Of a stretch of 32,470 nt of DNA, positions 8,501 through 17,713 are shown in pieces; within the stretch, counting starts at the first letter, position 1, and the number at the start of each line of letters is the position of its first letter. The position numbers and the translations under genes were made by a program. The notes below the pieces were generated by a model, which saw only the letters and a program-made list of their open reading frames with translations, did not search any database and had not been told where the DNA came from. This stretch comes from Candidatus Hermodarchaeota archaeon (GTDB lineage Archaea > Asgardarchaeota > Hermodarchaeia > Hermodarchaeales > Hermodarchaeaceae): NCBI GenBank assembly GCA_016839805.1, contig JAEOTO010000023.1, positions 1-32,470 on the forward strand, written 5' to 3'.

Positions 8501-8571
8501 CAGTTAGTTTAGACATATTGAAATAAAGCATCAACCACTAGGCTCTTTGTATTCATTCAACCTTGTAGAGT

Positions 8572-9837
8572 ATGAGGGTGAAACCATCATTGGAAGCCGT
8601 TAGCTCAGGGATTGGCGAAATTGACCGGCTATTGGGTGGTTATTTAGTTCGGGGGAAAGTCTATCTCCTTGAAGCGGATAACGGTACACAACCCCAAGGT
8701 GTCATTCTTCCCTTTGTGAAAAACGGTCTCAACACCAACGAGTTAGTAATTTTTGCTAGCAATGAACGTCCTGGTGAGGATGTTTTAGATCAATTACGTG
8801 AATATGGAATTGAAGTAGACACGGCCATTGCGAATAAGCAATTGTTAATTCTCGATTTATGGTCTGAAGGCCAGATTGAGGCTCCCGGTGTGGTTTCCGT
8901 TGGTAATCCTGCTGACCCACATAAAGTGCTCTACTCTTATCAACAGGTCTACCAATTTGCTATAAATCGAGAACCACGCCTCCCTTTTCGCATAGTAAAT
9001 GATTCACTTTCAGGTTTGGTGATGACTTTTGGCTTCGAAAGAGCATACCGGCTAGCCTCCCGAGCTGCACGGTTAATGAAACTTGGTCAAAGTGTAGGCT
9101 TATCAGTCGTCGTCCCTCGTATGCACGACCCATTGGTCTCAGAAAGCTTTGAACGCTTATATGATGGTGTCATAAGGTTAGTCCTCGAAGAGGAAAAAGA
9201 CCGTGTTCAACGCTTTGTGCGTGTCTTAAAATCACCAATTCCTGGATTTCAAGGACAGCGGGTTCCCTACGAGATAACATCAAAAGGCATTGAAATGAGT
9301 GCTGAACTCATTGAAACGCCTCAGGAAATAAAAGCTGGCTTGAATATGGTGAAGCATGGAGTGCTGCAACTTTTCGATGAACGAATAGTGATCACTCCAT
9401 TCTCCATTTTGAGTACACTTTTGCGTAATTTAGCGTTATCCTTTGAGCTTGAAACTTTGATCCCCGTTTTGATGTCTTCTGCTCAGGAAGCTATGCATGA
9501 GGTTGTTCCTAAACTTTTGGTTCAATTCGAAGGTCAAGAGATTCCTGCTCAAATAGGGGGGTTTGCGAAAATGGTTGGCCTTTTAGGAATGGGAAATATG
9601 CAAATCTCATATGATGAGGAAGATCAAGAATTCACTATTATGCTTGAACATTCTCCATTGGCCACATCTTTGAAAGATCTTGACCTAGCAATTGATTTTA
9701 TCCATTCTGCAATGTTATCAAACCTCTTTGAAGCAGTACTTGACCAACCTTACATTACTGAAGAAATTCTCTGTGTTGCAAAGGGTGACCCACATTGCGA
9801 GTTTAGATCATATCCCGCAAAACGCCCAAAGAAGTAA
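8572..9837 (+). CDS. KaiC/RecA-like domain without Walker A, fused to V4R domain
   Basis: 421 residues. Residues 8-240 follow the KaiC/RadA-like pattern (GIGEIDRLLGGYLVRGKVYLLE, then NELVIFASNERPGEDV), but the P-loop is degraded: residues 36-43 read DNGTQPQG, where an active homologue has GPPGTGKT. The Walker B strand (FRIVNDSLSGL, D144) is kept. Residues about 270-415 form a V4R (4-vinyl reductase-like) domain ending in TEEILCVAKGDPHCEF, with two cysteines (401 and 409) and the acidic/histidine residues typical of its small-molecule or metal site. I infer a signalling or adaptor protein that no longer hydrolyses ATP by the usual mechanism. It lies 73 bases before a SerB-like phosphatase on the same strand. 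Its partner and ligand are unknown. Confidence 0.8.
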   Translation: MRVKPSLEAVSSGIGEIDRLLGGYLVRGKVYLLEADNGTQPQGVILPFVKNGLNTNELVIFASNERPGEDVLDQLREYGIEVDTAIANKQLLILDLWSEGQIEAPGVVSVGNPADPHKVLYSYQQVYQFAINREPRLPFRIVNDSLSGLVMTFGFERAYRLASRAARLMKLGQSVGLSVVVPRMHDPLVSESFERLYDGVIRLVLEEEKDRVQRFVRVLKSPIPGFQGQRVPYEITSKGIEMSAELIETPQEIKAGLNMVKHGVLQLFDERIVITPFSILSTLLRNLALSFELETLIPVLMSSAQEAMHEVVPKLLVQFEGQEIPAQIGGFAKMVGLLGMGNMQISYDEEDQEFTIMLEHSPLATSLKDLDLAIDFIHSAMLSNLFEAVLDQPYITEEILCVAKGDPHCEFRSYPAKRPKK

Positions 9838-9910
9838 TCTTGTGCTATCGTTTAAATGGTACCAAACCTTTTTTCCACTAATACCATATTGAGCACGGCG
9901 AGGATGTATA

Positions 9911-10567
9911 TTGTCTCCCCAGGGTTTGATTGCTTTTGACTTAGATGGAACCTTAGTTCGAATCTGGAGTGCTTGGAGTTGGATTCATCGATTACTAGGA
10001 ACGCTTGAGGCAGCGAAACCCAACGCTGATCGTTATTATGCCGGTGATATTGATTATGTTCGTTGGGCTGAATTAGATGTGGCTTTGTGGCATGGTATCC
10101 CGATTTTAGAAATTGAGCAAGCGATTGATGAAGAGCTGGTTTTCATCCCTAATTCAGCAGAGCTTATCAGGAGATTACAGAATTATGGTTTCAAGACTGC
10201 AATCATTAGTTCAGGATTATCCGTGTTTGCTGACCGAGCGAAGAAACAACTTGGTATTGATTATAGTCAAGCTAACAAACTCGTTATAGATGCTGAGGGG
10301 CGGATTTCAGGGGTCGATGTACACGTAGCTTTTGATAATAAACACAAGGTCCTGAAAGATATCGCCAAAGCGGAGAAAATTCCTCTATCCGATTGCGTTG
10401 CTATTGGAGATTCTCGTAATGATATTCCCATGTTTGAAATCGCTGGTTGTTCAATCGCATTTAATCCAACGAATGCAGAGGTTGCAGCTGCAGCAACTAC
10501 CACCATCCAAAGTGAAAGTGCACTCGATCTCCTCCTACCCCTAAAGAAATATTTCCAAATTGATTGA
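9911..10567 (+). CDS. SerB-like HAD phosphatase
   Basis: 218 residues. The TTG at 9911 is preferred because GAGGATG lies just upstream and the nearby ATG at 9904 is out of frame. HAD motif I FDLDGT (D10, D12), motif II IISSG, a motif III lysine in DNKHKVLKDI and motif IV AIGDSRNDIPMFEIAG are all present and spaced as in phosphoserine phosphatase and related C1-capped enzymes. Archaeal members can act on phosphoserine, but paralogues act on other phosphates. The cap region (residues 18-80) is tryptophan-rich and differs from the classical SerB cap, so the substrate stays open. Its flanks are a KaiC-V4R protein and adenine deaminase; a functional link is not evident. Confidence 0.85.
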   Translation: MSPQGLIAFDLDGTLVRIWSAWSWIHRLLGTLEAAKPNADRYYAGDIDYVRWAELDVALWHGIPILEIEQAIDEELVFIPNSAELIRRLQNYGFKTAIISSGLSVFADRAKKQLGIDYSQANKLVIDAEGRISGVDVHVAFDNKHKVLKDIAKAEKIPLSDCVAIGDSRNDIPMFEIAGCSIAFNPTNAEVAAAATTTIQSESALDLLLPLKKYFQID

Positions 10568-10675
10568 GTGGAGTCATTCTGAATATCCAATACGCTACAC
10601 TTTAATGCTCGAATTGTACGGTTAAAAGAACCCATCATCCTTGGGCGGCCTGAGCGTCCATAGGAGTGAATTATT

Positions 10676-12430
10676 ATGAGCCAGCGAACGCTAATTGATG
10701 CAAGCATGGGTCGTATAAAGGCAGACCTTGTAATCACCGATGTACAACCCGTAGATGTAATTTCCCGAGAGATTCTCGAAGGAGGCATCGCAGTTAAGGA
10801 GAGTACCATCTGCCGGATTGGGGATGTTTCTGATCTTATTGGAAATAAGACTAAGGTCATTAAGGGGAAAGGGCGATATGCGACACCAGCCTTCATTGAA
10901 TCTCACATTCACGTTGAAAGCACGATGCTCACCCTTACCGAATTTGCCCGAGCTGTCATTCCTCATGGTACTGGAACCGCCATCATTGATCCTCACGAAA
11001 TCGCGAATGTTACAGGTATACGTGGCTTAGAAATTTTCATGGAAGAAGCTCGGAATCTCCCGCTACGCATTCTAATGGAGGTCCCGAGCTGTGTTCCAGC
11101 TGCTTCTCCTGAATTTGAAACCTCTGGTTCTCGCTTGGACGCGTTTACCATTGACCGTTTACTTCAAGATCCATCGGTTATCGGACTTGGCGAAGTTATG
11201 AATGTTCCCGCTGTATTGAACAATGATGAAGATATCCACCTTAAAATTCAGTTTGCCCGTAGTCAAGGAAAAGTTGTGGAAGGTCACGCCCCGGGACTCA
11301 AGGGAAAGAAATTGAATGCTTACATTGCTGCGGGGATTATGTCGGATCACGAATGCGAAACCGCGGAAGAGGCGATTGATAGACTGCGAATGGGTATGAC
11401 AGTTATGGCTCGTGAAGGTTCGATAGTTCGCAATATGATCGATATCCTTCTTCCACTGTATCAAGCGGGGCGCGATTTACGACGATGTACTATTTGCTCC
11501 GATGATTTATCTCCTGTTGAATTAGCAGATCTCGGACATTTGGATCGCAGTCTCCGAAGGGCCATTAATGCAGGCATTGATCCGCTCGTAGCAATTCAAC
11601 TTGTCACTTCAAATCCAGCTCAATTTTTCAATTTATCAAGAGTCGGAAATCTTGCTCCCGGCAACGTAGCGGATATCGTTCTAATTGATGATCTCAAAAC
11701 AATTAATGTTGACGTGGTATTACATCGGGGTCAAGTTGTAGCAAAAGATGGTCGCCTCACGACGAAACTGCAGCGATTTGACTATCCTCTAGATTTGAGA
11801 ACAACAATTCGTTTTGGTGGCATCCCTACAGTGTTAAACTACCAAATTCCTGCTAAGGATGGACCTCATAAAGTACGCGTCATTACTGCAAAAGAGGGCA
11901 GTCTTACCACAGGATCTGAGACCCATACTCTCGACGCCAGAGATGGATATATTCACCCAAACCCTGAAGAGGATATTCTAACCATTGCAGTAACAGAACG
12001 CTACATGAAGGGAGGGAACATTGGTGTGGGCTTCATTCAAGGCTTTGGCCTGAAAGAGGGCGCGATTGCAAGTAGTATAGCCCATGATAGCCACAACATA
12101 ATTACTGTCGCCACCAGTCCTGAAGATGCTATCATGGCAGTCAGTACCGTTTCACAAAGCAACGGAGGCCTTGCAGCGGTAGTGGGACGAAAAGTCGTAT
12201 CCAGTCTACCTTTACCCATCGCTGGAGTAATCACTGATGAACCGGTCAAAAAAGTTGCTCGTCAATTGCAGGCAGTACGGACTGCAGCTCATGAACTTGG
12301 TTGCACACTTGAACATCCCTTTTTAACAATGAGTTTCATGGCACTCCCAGTCATACCGTCACTCAAAATCACTGATAAGGGATTAATTGATGTTGATGAA
12401 ATGAAAATCGTACCAATAGTCCTTAGTTAA
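10676..12430 (+). CDS. ade: Adenine deaminase
   Basis: 584 residues, the full family length. The amidohydrolase N-terminus reads TPAFIESHIHVESTML, with metal-binding H77 and H79 and a conserved glutamate. GLGEVMN, GHAPGL, SDHECE and CSDDLSP follow in order, as in bacterial and archaeal AdeC, and the C-terminal adenine-deaminase-specific domain (ERYMKGGNIGVGFIQGFGL, IAHDSHNI) is complete. It converts adenine to hypoxanthine and ammonia in purine salvage, with Mn or Fe in a binuclear site. GGAGTGA seven bases before the ATG supports the start. The preceding 108-base gap holds a TATA-like CTTTAAT near 10599-10605. No other purine gene is adjacent, so it is probably monocistronic. Confidence 0.95.
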   Translation: MSQRTLIDASMGRIKADLVITDVQPVDVISREILEGGIAVKESTICRIGDVSDLIGNKTKVIKGKGRYATPAFIESHIHVESTMLTLTEFARAVIPHGTGTAIIDPHEIANVTGIRGLEIFMEEARNLPLRILMEVPSCVPAASPEFETSGSRLDAFTIDRLLQDPSVIGLGEVMNVPAVLNNDEDIHLKIQFARSQGKVVEGHAPGLKGKKLNAYIAAGIMSDHECETAEEAIDRLRMGMTVMAREGSIVRNMIDILLPLYQAGRDLRRCTICSDDLSPVELADLGHLDRSLRRAINAGIDPLVAIQLVTSNPAQFFNLSRVGNLAPGNVADIVLIDDLKTINVDVVLHRGQVVAKDGRLTTKLQRFDYPLDLRTTIRFGGIPTVLNYQIPAKDGPHKVRVITAKEGSLTTGSETHTLDARDGYIHPNPEEDILTIAVTERYMKGGNIGVGFIQGFGLKEGAIASSIAHDSHNIITVATSPEDAIMAVSTVSQSNGGLAAVVGRKVVSSLPLPIAGVITDEPVKKVARQLQAVRTAAHELGCTLEHPFLTMSFMALPVIPSLKITDKGLIDVDEMKIVPIVLS

Positions 12431-12548
12431 TTGTGATCACCAGAGTGAAATTCAAGAAACTAGATAAAACCATGAGGATTGTTGCCCAACTCCAAATGCT
12501 TTTTAGGCTCAATTCATTAACGACCATTAGAACGGAGGAAAAATTACT

Positions 12549-13223
12549 ATGTCCTGGACAATTATTCTTGCACAGCTTGCACCCCTATTCTTAGGCCTAG
12601 GAGCCGTTGCCTCCTTCGCCTGGTTCTTAGACAATCTCATGGGTGAAACCTTTCGCCCAGGTCACACTGAAAAAAGTGACGAGGGCTCAGAGAAGAGCGA
12701 TGCAGAGCGAGGCATCAGCTGGCGCCGAGGAATAGTACGTCTCATTGGGTTTATTGGCATTCCTATGGGTGTACTCTGCTTCGCGTCATTAGTATCCATT
12801 ATTCTGAATCCCTTTGCCACTCCATATGGTGATCCCTTAACACTTTTCCTTCTCGCCTGGATGGGGATAGCCCTCTTTCTAACACCTATAAACAAACTAC
12901 CTTGGGCTGCCCTTATCGGTCTTGCCGCAGGCATCATCGCCGTTATTGCAGTTATTGCCCTTGCACCCGTCATCCCAGAATTCATTACTCAACAAATTCC
13001 CCTCAAATATATCCTCATAGCCATCTTCATTATAGTGGGAGTCATGGTCTTTAGCCTTTTCAAATGGGCAGAAAATCTCCTTGATCTCCTTACAACTGTG
13101 ATGGGCTCTCGCCCCTTCCTGCTCATCCTCTCCTTTGCTGCCCTGGCTCAAGCTATCGCCCTTCCAGTGGTCTTCTTCCTCTTTGGCGGTGCAGGAGGTA
13201 TATTGTGGTTCGTTATCCACTAG
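12549..13223 (+). CDS. Integral membrane protein, about six helices
   Basis: 224 residues. A first helix (8-30) is followed by a charged loop of about 30 residues (EKSDEGSEKSDAERGISWRR), then about five further helices reaching the C-terminus. GGAGG lies nine bases upstream of the ATG. I recognise no family. Arginines in the loop after helix 1 suggest that the loop is cytoplasmic. A TATA-like CTTTTTAG at 12499-12506 suggests its own promoter. It ends eight bases from the end of the converging permease gene, so the two transcripts must overlap unless termination is abrupt. Confidence 0.7.
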   Translation: MSWTIILAQLAPLFLGLGAVASFAWFLDNLMGETFRPGHTEKSDEGSEKSDAERGISWRRGIVRLIGFIGIPMGVLCFASLVSIILNPFATPYGDPLTLFLLAWMGIALFLTPINKLPWAALIGLAAGIIAVIAVIALAPVIPEFITQQIPLKYILIAIFIIVGVMVFSLFKWAENLLDLLTTVMGSRPFLLILSFAALAQAIALPVVFFLFGGAGGILWFVIH

Positions 13224-13231
13224 AACGCATT

Positions 13232-14680
13232 TTATCCCGGATAGTTCGGTGGAGGAGCAATTGGCAAGAAGAAGAGCCGGAAGAGGAGATAACCTGTACC
13301 CACGAGCAGATAGGTAAAGAACATAATGACACCTGTTCGCAGGAACTTGCCATAATTAATGGGTCGGTTCTCTCTTTCGGCAACAGTCATCGTCATGACA
13401 TTCGCAACACTCGCAATTGGAGTCAGGGCACCTCCTAACACAGCCCCAGTTATAAGTGAGGCCCAGATGATACCTGCTGTTCCAGGACCAGAAATAAATG
13501 CGAGATCTCGTGCTACAGGAATTAACGTGGCCGTGACAGGAATATTGTCAATGGCACCACTCGTAAAGCCAGTAATCCATAACATAGTTACACTAGACAG
13601 AGCAGGATCACCCCCTGTGATTTGGGCAACAACTATCCCGATATAGGTAAGAACCCCGAATTCTTCCATACATCCAACAATAAAAAAGAGCCCAATAAAG
13701 AAGAAGAGAGCCGTCCAATCGACTTCTCGGAAAATTCGATTTGCGGGGATCCCACTGAGTAACACAAAGAGCAAAGCCATCACAAAGGCAACGACCCACG
13801 TCAAGCCAGCTGTACCAAAAATAATAAACCCAACAATCATTGCAACAAAGAGAATAGCGGTCCGATAGAAAACATTACGGTCTTCGACCATAGTCCAGGC
13901 GTCTAAAGCCATTAAATCGTTGACACGACTTAACCGTGGAGCTGTGAATTCTCGTCGAAAGATACGTAAAGCGAAGAAGATGGTAACTCCTAGAAGCATC
14001 AGTCCGAGAGGAAGCAAATTTATCGCAAACCAGCCAAAATCGTAGAGTGTTGCACCGGCAACGAGCATCGTTGGAACGCTCGCTATTACTGTAGTGATTC
14101 CGCCGACATTTCCACACATGGCAGTGGCAATCAGATAAGACGTTGGGTTCTGTTCGAGAGCATCACAGGCAAGAATTGTTAATGGCCCTATAATCAGAAC
14201 CGTTGTGGCTATGACTGTCGACATGAGAAATGTGATGCCACAAAAAATCATGAGGAGTCTTCGCGGACTACCCTTACTGAAACTAAGAGCTTTGACTGCA
14301 ATGAACTGAAAAAGCCCAGAATCCTTTGCAATTTCCGTAATTACCATTAGCGAGAGAATAACTACAATCGTCGATAGATCAATCCACTCTGCAAAATAAT
14401 GTGTGAAGACTTCGTCACTAAAAATCGTAGGAAGGTCCTCATAGATACTTGCTTTTCCCATGAAGAAGAGATATTCCGCACTATCAATTGGAAATGTGTT
14501 GGCCAAATCAGTAAAGAAGATGAACTGTTCAAATCGCCAGGCGGGCCAGATTTGAGCAAAGTAAACAATTGCGACAGACGCACCAATGAGGGCGGCGATG
14601 GTATGGTCTGTCACGTCAAAAGTAATCAGTAGGATAACGGCGATGAAGAGCAGAATGATAAAGACAGCTGGTGGAATCAT
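13232..14680 (-). CDS. ArsB/NhaD/SLC13-type ion permease
   Basis: 482 residues with 11 to 12 predicted helices. Two inverted-repeat halves of the ion-transporter superfamily are visible: MSTVIATTVLIIGPLTILACD in the first and TSGAIDNIPVTATLIPVARDL in the second, the latter with the DNIP hairpin signature. Members move arsenite, Na+/H+, phosphate, citrate or dicarboxylates. The DNIP motif resembles ArsB/NhaD more than SLC13 carboxylate carriers, but no ars or other diagnostic gene is adjacent. An unusually long first periplasmic-type loop (about residues 45-95, with several acidic and aromatic residues) separates helices 2 and 3. GGATGA upstream of the ATG and a TATA box at 14736-14743 define the unit. 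Confidence 0.85.
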   Translation of the reverse strand: MIPPAVFIILLFIAVILLITFDVTDHTIAALIGASVAIVYFAQIWPAWRFEQFIFFTDLANTFPIDSAEYLFFMGKASIYEDLPTIFSDEVFTHYFAEWIDLSTIVVILSLMVITEIAKDSGLFQFIAVKALSFSKGSPRRLLMIFCGITFLMSTVIATTVLIIGPLTILACDALEQNPTSYLIATAMCGNVGGITTVIASVPTMLVAGATLYDFGWFAINLLPLGLMLLGVTIFFALRIFRREFTAPRLSRVNDLMALDAWTMVEDRNVFYRTAILFVAMIVGFIIFGTAGLTWVVAFVMALLFVLLSGIPANRIFREVDWTALFFFIGLFFIVGCMEEFGVLTYIGIVVAQITGGDPALSSVTMLWITGFTSGAIDNIPVTATLIPVARDLAFISGPGTAGIIWASLITGAVLGGALTPIASVANVMTMTVAERENRPINYGKFLRTGVIMFFTYLLVGTGYLLFRLFFLPIAPPPNYPG

Positions 14681-14735
14681 GGTTCGTCATCCTAGACCCA
14701 GCAACATTAGATATCCTAGTTGGTTGGAAATGAGT

Positions 14736-14743
14736 CTATATAG
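14736..14743 (-). promoter_or_regulatory. TATA box for permease gene
   Basis: On the minus strand CTATATAG follows a purine-rich AAAGGAA that could serve as BRE. Initiation about 25 bases downstream (near 14712) would leave a leader of roughly 30 bases with GGATGA before the ATG at 14680. Confidence 0.45.
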
Positions 14744-14814
14744 TTCCTTTAGTGAGCTCTGCACAAAAGCTTTTTTCCAGTTTTTCACGTCCCAGACACT
14801 TGGGAAAAGGACAT

Positions 14815-15609
14815 TCAAACACCTTTCGCGAAATCGACCATGGTTTGAGCGAGTGCTTCAGGTTGTTCGAATTGGATGGAGTGATCGGATTTGTCGATAA
14901 TCTGGACAGACACATTTGGAAGGTGTTCTTTATAGAAGTCGCCCCATTTGACAGGAAAGGTTGCATCTTGAGCGGCAATTATGACCAACGTGGGATGTTT
15001 AATCTGACTGACTTGGTCTTGAATATTAAAACTGGCAGCCGCTCCCTGGGCATAGCCATGGCTTAACGCTAGCCGTCGACCTTCCTGTTCATTGAAAAGT
15101 AAAAGGTCCATCATCCCGGGTGTTTCTCGAGCCTTCTTGGAGTCATAGAATCCGAGTTCAAGCACTTTTTGGACAGCCTCTTCGGGCTCAAGTCCGTATA
15201 CAAGTTGACCTAATTGGATTTGGGCTTGAGCTGCCTCGACATCAACTGTAGGAGCCGTGTCGATTAATATAAGTGCTTTAACCAATTTTGGGGCATCCAG
15301 GGCGATTTGCTGAGCAATAAAACCTCCTAGGCTATGACCTGAAATAATACACTTCTTGATTTTGAGATACTTTAGCAGGACTAAGAGGTCTTTCGCGAAC
15401 TGGTCAACTCTTATGACTTCTTTGAGTTCACTCGAACGTCCATGACCTCGAAGCTCTGGGAAAATGGTTTGAAAGTGTGGACGAATATGAGGTCGGACAT
15501 ATTGCCAATTCCTGATTGATCCACGGACACCATGAATAAGAAGGAGAGGCTCACCTGTTCCTTCTACTTCATAGTAAAGTTTCGCGTTATTAATTTCCTC
15601 ATAGGGCAA
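14815..15609 (-). CDS. Alpha/beta-fold hydrolase
   Basis: 264 residues from the TTG at 15609, chosen because AGGTGA lies five bases before it; the alternative GTG at 15618 lies inside that AGGTGA and adds three residues. The oxyanion-region motif LLLIHGVRGS, the nucleophile elbow SGHSLGG (Ser93), the acid Asp215 in AAQDATFP and the base His243 in KSDHSIQF form a complete triad. Cap helices occupy about 120-190. Overall it resembles the esterase/haloperoxidase-like group with small substrates; the reaction cannot be narrowed from the sequence. A signal peptide is absent, so it is cytoplasmic. It is upstream of the permease on the same strand (134-base gap with its own TATA box) and divergent from the RING-like gene. 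Confidence 0.85.
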   Translation of the reverse strand: MPYEEINNAKLYYEVEGTGEPLLLIHGVRGSIRNWQYVRPHIRPHFQTIFPELRGHGRSSELKEVIRVDQFAKDLLVLLKYLKIKKCIISGHSLGGFIAQQIALDAPKLVKALILIDTAPTVDVEAAQAQIQLGQLVYGLEPEEAVQKVLELGFYDSKKARETPGMMDLLLFNEQEGRRLALSHGYAQGAAASFNIQDQVSQIKHPTLVIIAAQDATFPVKWGDFYKEHLPNVSVQIIDKSDHSIQFEQPEALAQTMVDFAKGV

Positions 15610-15817
15610 TAGGCTCACCTGTTATACTTCCTTCGCGTATAATTTACTAATGTGTGTTATGCTTGTGTTCATTATTCCAAACAGAGAGTCCTAACCAGAT
15701 CATTTCGCCTTTTTCGTAAACCTAATAATCTTTAATTTTCATTCATGGTTTATGGGGGAACCTTGATCATCATACTCTCCTGGATTAAGGGTCCATCTCC
15801 TCTCTAATAGGTTGAAA

Positions 15818-16354
15818 ATGATGCAATTCTTCTTACTTTCCCCGATTATCGTAATTTTCATTGTCATTATTCTGTTAGCCACTTGCATCGTGTGTGTTGC
15901 TGTCCAGGGCAGTCGGGATTCGGAATCGCGTTCCTATGTCCGGGTTAGTAGTCGAGATCCATGGTTGCCAGTCGAAGAGCCGGTTCCTGAAGAACAAAAG
16001 TGGGAGCCCAGCCAGCATATGGTTGATTGTTTGGTATGTTCGTGTGGGAAATGGAATGCTTCCAATCAGAGTGCTTGTTGGAATTGTGACGCTTCATTGT
16101 TAAACGTCGATGTTCAGACATTTTACTTTGAAACAGCTGAAAAGTGTGCAGTGTGTGGTTATTGGGTGTATCCAGGTGAACAGATAGTCCTGTGTCCGTC
16201 ATGTCAGGCCCAAGGTCATCGAGCACATATGTTAGAGTTTCTTAAAGCGAAGGGCAGCTGTCCAGTTTGTAACCAGAAACTACGTGCAAACCAACTCCTC
16301 AATACAATTCAAAAGGTCGGAAGATCTGTTGAAGAAAGACAGGATGAGGAGTAA
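15818..16354 (+). CDS. Membrane-anchored zinc-ribbon and RING-like protein
   Basis: 178 residues from the ATG at 15818 (a TTG two codons earlier is also open). One hydrophobic helix (about 4-29) is followed by a proline-rich acidic stretch, a zinc ribbon (CLVCSCGKW, then CWNC), and a second, cross-brace-like module: CAVC, 12 residues, CPSC, four residues, HRAH, ten residues, CPVC. This CxxC-CxxC-HxxH-CxxC order resembles RING/Prok-RING domains, with histidine where many have the sixth cysteine. I infer zinc binding and a cytoplasmic zinc domain tethered to the membrane. Whether it has ubiquitin-ligase-like activity is unknown; no ubiquitin, E1 or E2 gene is in the window. Confidence 0.75.
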   Translation: MMQFFLLSPIIVIFIVIILLATCIVCVAVQGSRDSESRSYVRVSSRDPWLPVEEPVPEEQKWEPSQHMVDCLVCSCGKWNASNQSACWNCDASLLNVDVQTFYFETAEKCAVCGYWVYPGEQIVLCPSCQAQGHRAHMLEFLKAKGSCPVCNQKLRANQLLNTIQKVGRSVEERQDEE

Positions 16355-16374
16355 CCTAATCCTTCATTGTGAGT

Positions 16375-17562
16375 CTATACCTTCAAAATTCTTGGTAGTT
16401 TAGTAATTACACGGGATCCTTTCTTTGTTATCACGACATCATTTTCAATACGAACTCCACCAATTCGCGGATAATAAAGAGCAGGTTCGATTGCAATTAC
16501 AGTGTTAGGAAGCATAGGAGTTGGCTCTAAGGATAATCGTGGAAATTCATGCACATCCAGTCCAATGCCATGGCCTAAGGAATGCAGCATCCCCTTCTTA
16601 ATACCTGGAGTACGATTGGCAGATGCGTGTCCATCCCTTTCAAAGGAATCTGCCATAGCATTAACGAGATTTTCTGCTGTTCCACCACCCGCATTGAGAG
16701 TTTCGATTACTGCGTCCATTGCTGCTTTGACAGACTCGAATAAGTCATTCAATTGCTTTGAGATGTGTCCTCGAACGATTGTGCGAGTGATATCGGCATG
16801 ATAACGGTCTTCTAATCGTCGGGGAAAAATATCAACAATAATCGGTTCATTAGTACGCAGCTTATCTTGCGGACTCCCTGAATAATGGTAATCTGCACCT
16901 TTCATTCCACCTGCAACAATCAGGCCTTCATCAGCTTCTGATTCGTTTTCAACTAGTGAGTGCACAATAATCTGCTTTAATCGACCAACAGTTAGGGGGG
17001 TCTTTTTAAATAACAGACTCCGGTTAGCACCCACCTCACTATTTTGAAGAATATCTACGACTTCATGAAAGGCTGCCTCAGTTGCTCGACTCGCTTTGTT
17101 AATTGCTCGAATTTCTCTCTGATCTTTCGTCTCACGGGCTTTGAAAAAAAGATTCTGAACAGGTTTAACCTTAACACCCAATTTCAATAAATTCTGAACA
17201 TACTGGGCATCCGTCTTTCTTGGAATTCCAACAACACCATTCTTTGGGAGTAGATTCTTTGCGATGTCCTCAACTAGTCGACATTCAATCGTTTCCCGGG
17301 ATTTTTTCTCACTAAGGGCTTGATTCCATGTAGGGCTTAGACTATGAAAATCCTTCATTGGAGAATACTTCTTTGCTCTCTGACATACGGCATCAGTTGC
17401 TGCAAGGATAACAGGTTGATCTCTCTGTTTAACGAGAAAGAATTCATCAATCGCAAGAAACCTTGACATGTAAAAAAGGTCGGGATTATGGATGCTTTTG
17501 CCCACAAGAAACAAAGCATCAACTGCATATTCAGCCATTAATCCATTCAGATCCTCTAGCAT
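16375..17562 (-). CDS. M24-family Xaa-Pro peptidase
   Basis: 395 residues. An N-terminal creatinase-like domain (1-145) precedes the pita-bread catalytic domain. The five dinuclear metal ligands are in place: D244 (IIVDIFPR), D257 (HADITRT), H331 (LGHGIGLDVHE), E359 (AIEPALYYP) and E373 (RIENDV). The family hydrolyses the bond before proline in peptides, normally in the cytoplasm with Mn or Co. A 20-residue stretch about residues 180-205 (SLLFKKTPLTVGRLKQIIVH) is longer than in standard prolidases. It converges on the RING-like gene with 20 bases between stops and is divergent from the MFS gene. An ATTAAGT box near 17611-17620 on the minus strand may be the promoter. Confidence 0.9.
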   Translation of the reverse strand: MLEDLNGLMAEYAVDALFLVGKSIHNPDLFYMSRFLAIDEFFLVKQRDQPVILAATDAVCQRAKKYSPMKDFHSLSPTWNQALSEKKSRETIECRLVEDIAKNLLPKNGVVGIPRKTDAQYVQNLLKLGVKVKPVQNLFFKARETKDQREIRAINKASRATEAAFHEVVDILQNSEVGANRSLLFKKTPLTVGRLKQIIVHSLVENESEADEGLIVAGGMKGADYHYSGSPQDKLRTNEPIIVDIFPRRLEDRYHADITRTIVRGHISKQLNDLFESVKAAMDAVIETLNAGGGTAENLVNAMADSFERDGHASANRTPGIKKGMLHSLGHGIGLDVHEFPRLSLEPTPMLPNTVIAIEPALYYPRIGGVRIENDVVITKKGSRVITKLPRILKV

Positions 17563-17713
17563 TAGAAGCCAACTCAGAGTATTCAGTAGGACCTAAGAGG
17601 ATTTGGAGGTGTACTTAATCTCACCTTAAATCTTCTGATGATTTCACGTTGAGCTTAAACCTCTCAATTTCATACTGAATATTGTATCGTGCTTGCACAA
17701 TACCTAAGTACCC

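Noticed and set aside
10267..10896. 209-codon open frame on the minus strand
   Set aside because: It runs antisense to the end of the SerB-like phosphatase and the start of adenine deaminase; both have complete motifs and the antisense product has no recognisable domain.
14752..15066. 104-codon plus-strand frame over the hydrolase gene
   Set aside because: Antisense to the complete Ser-Asp-His hydrolase; product has no domain.
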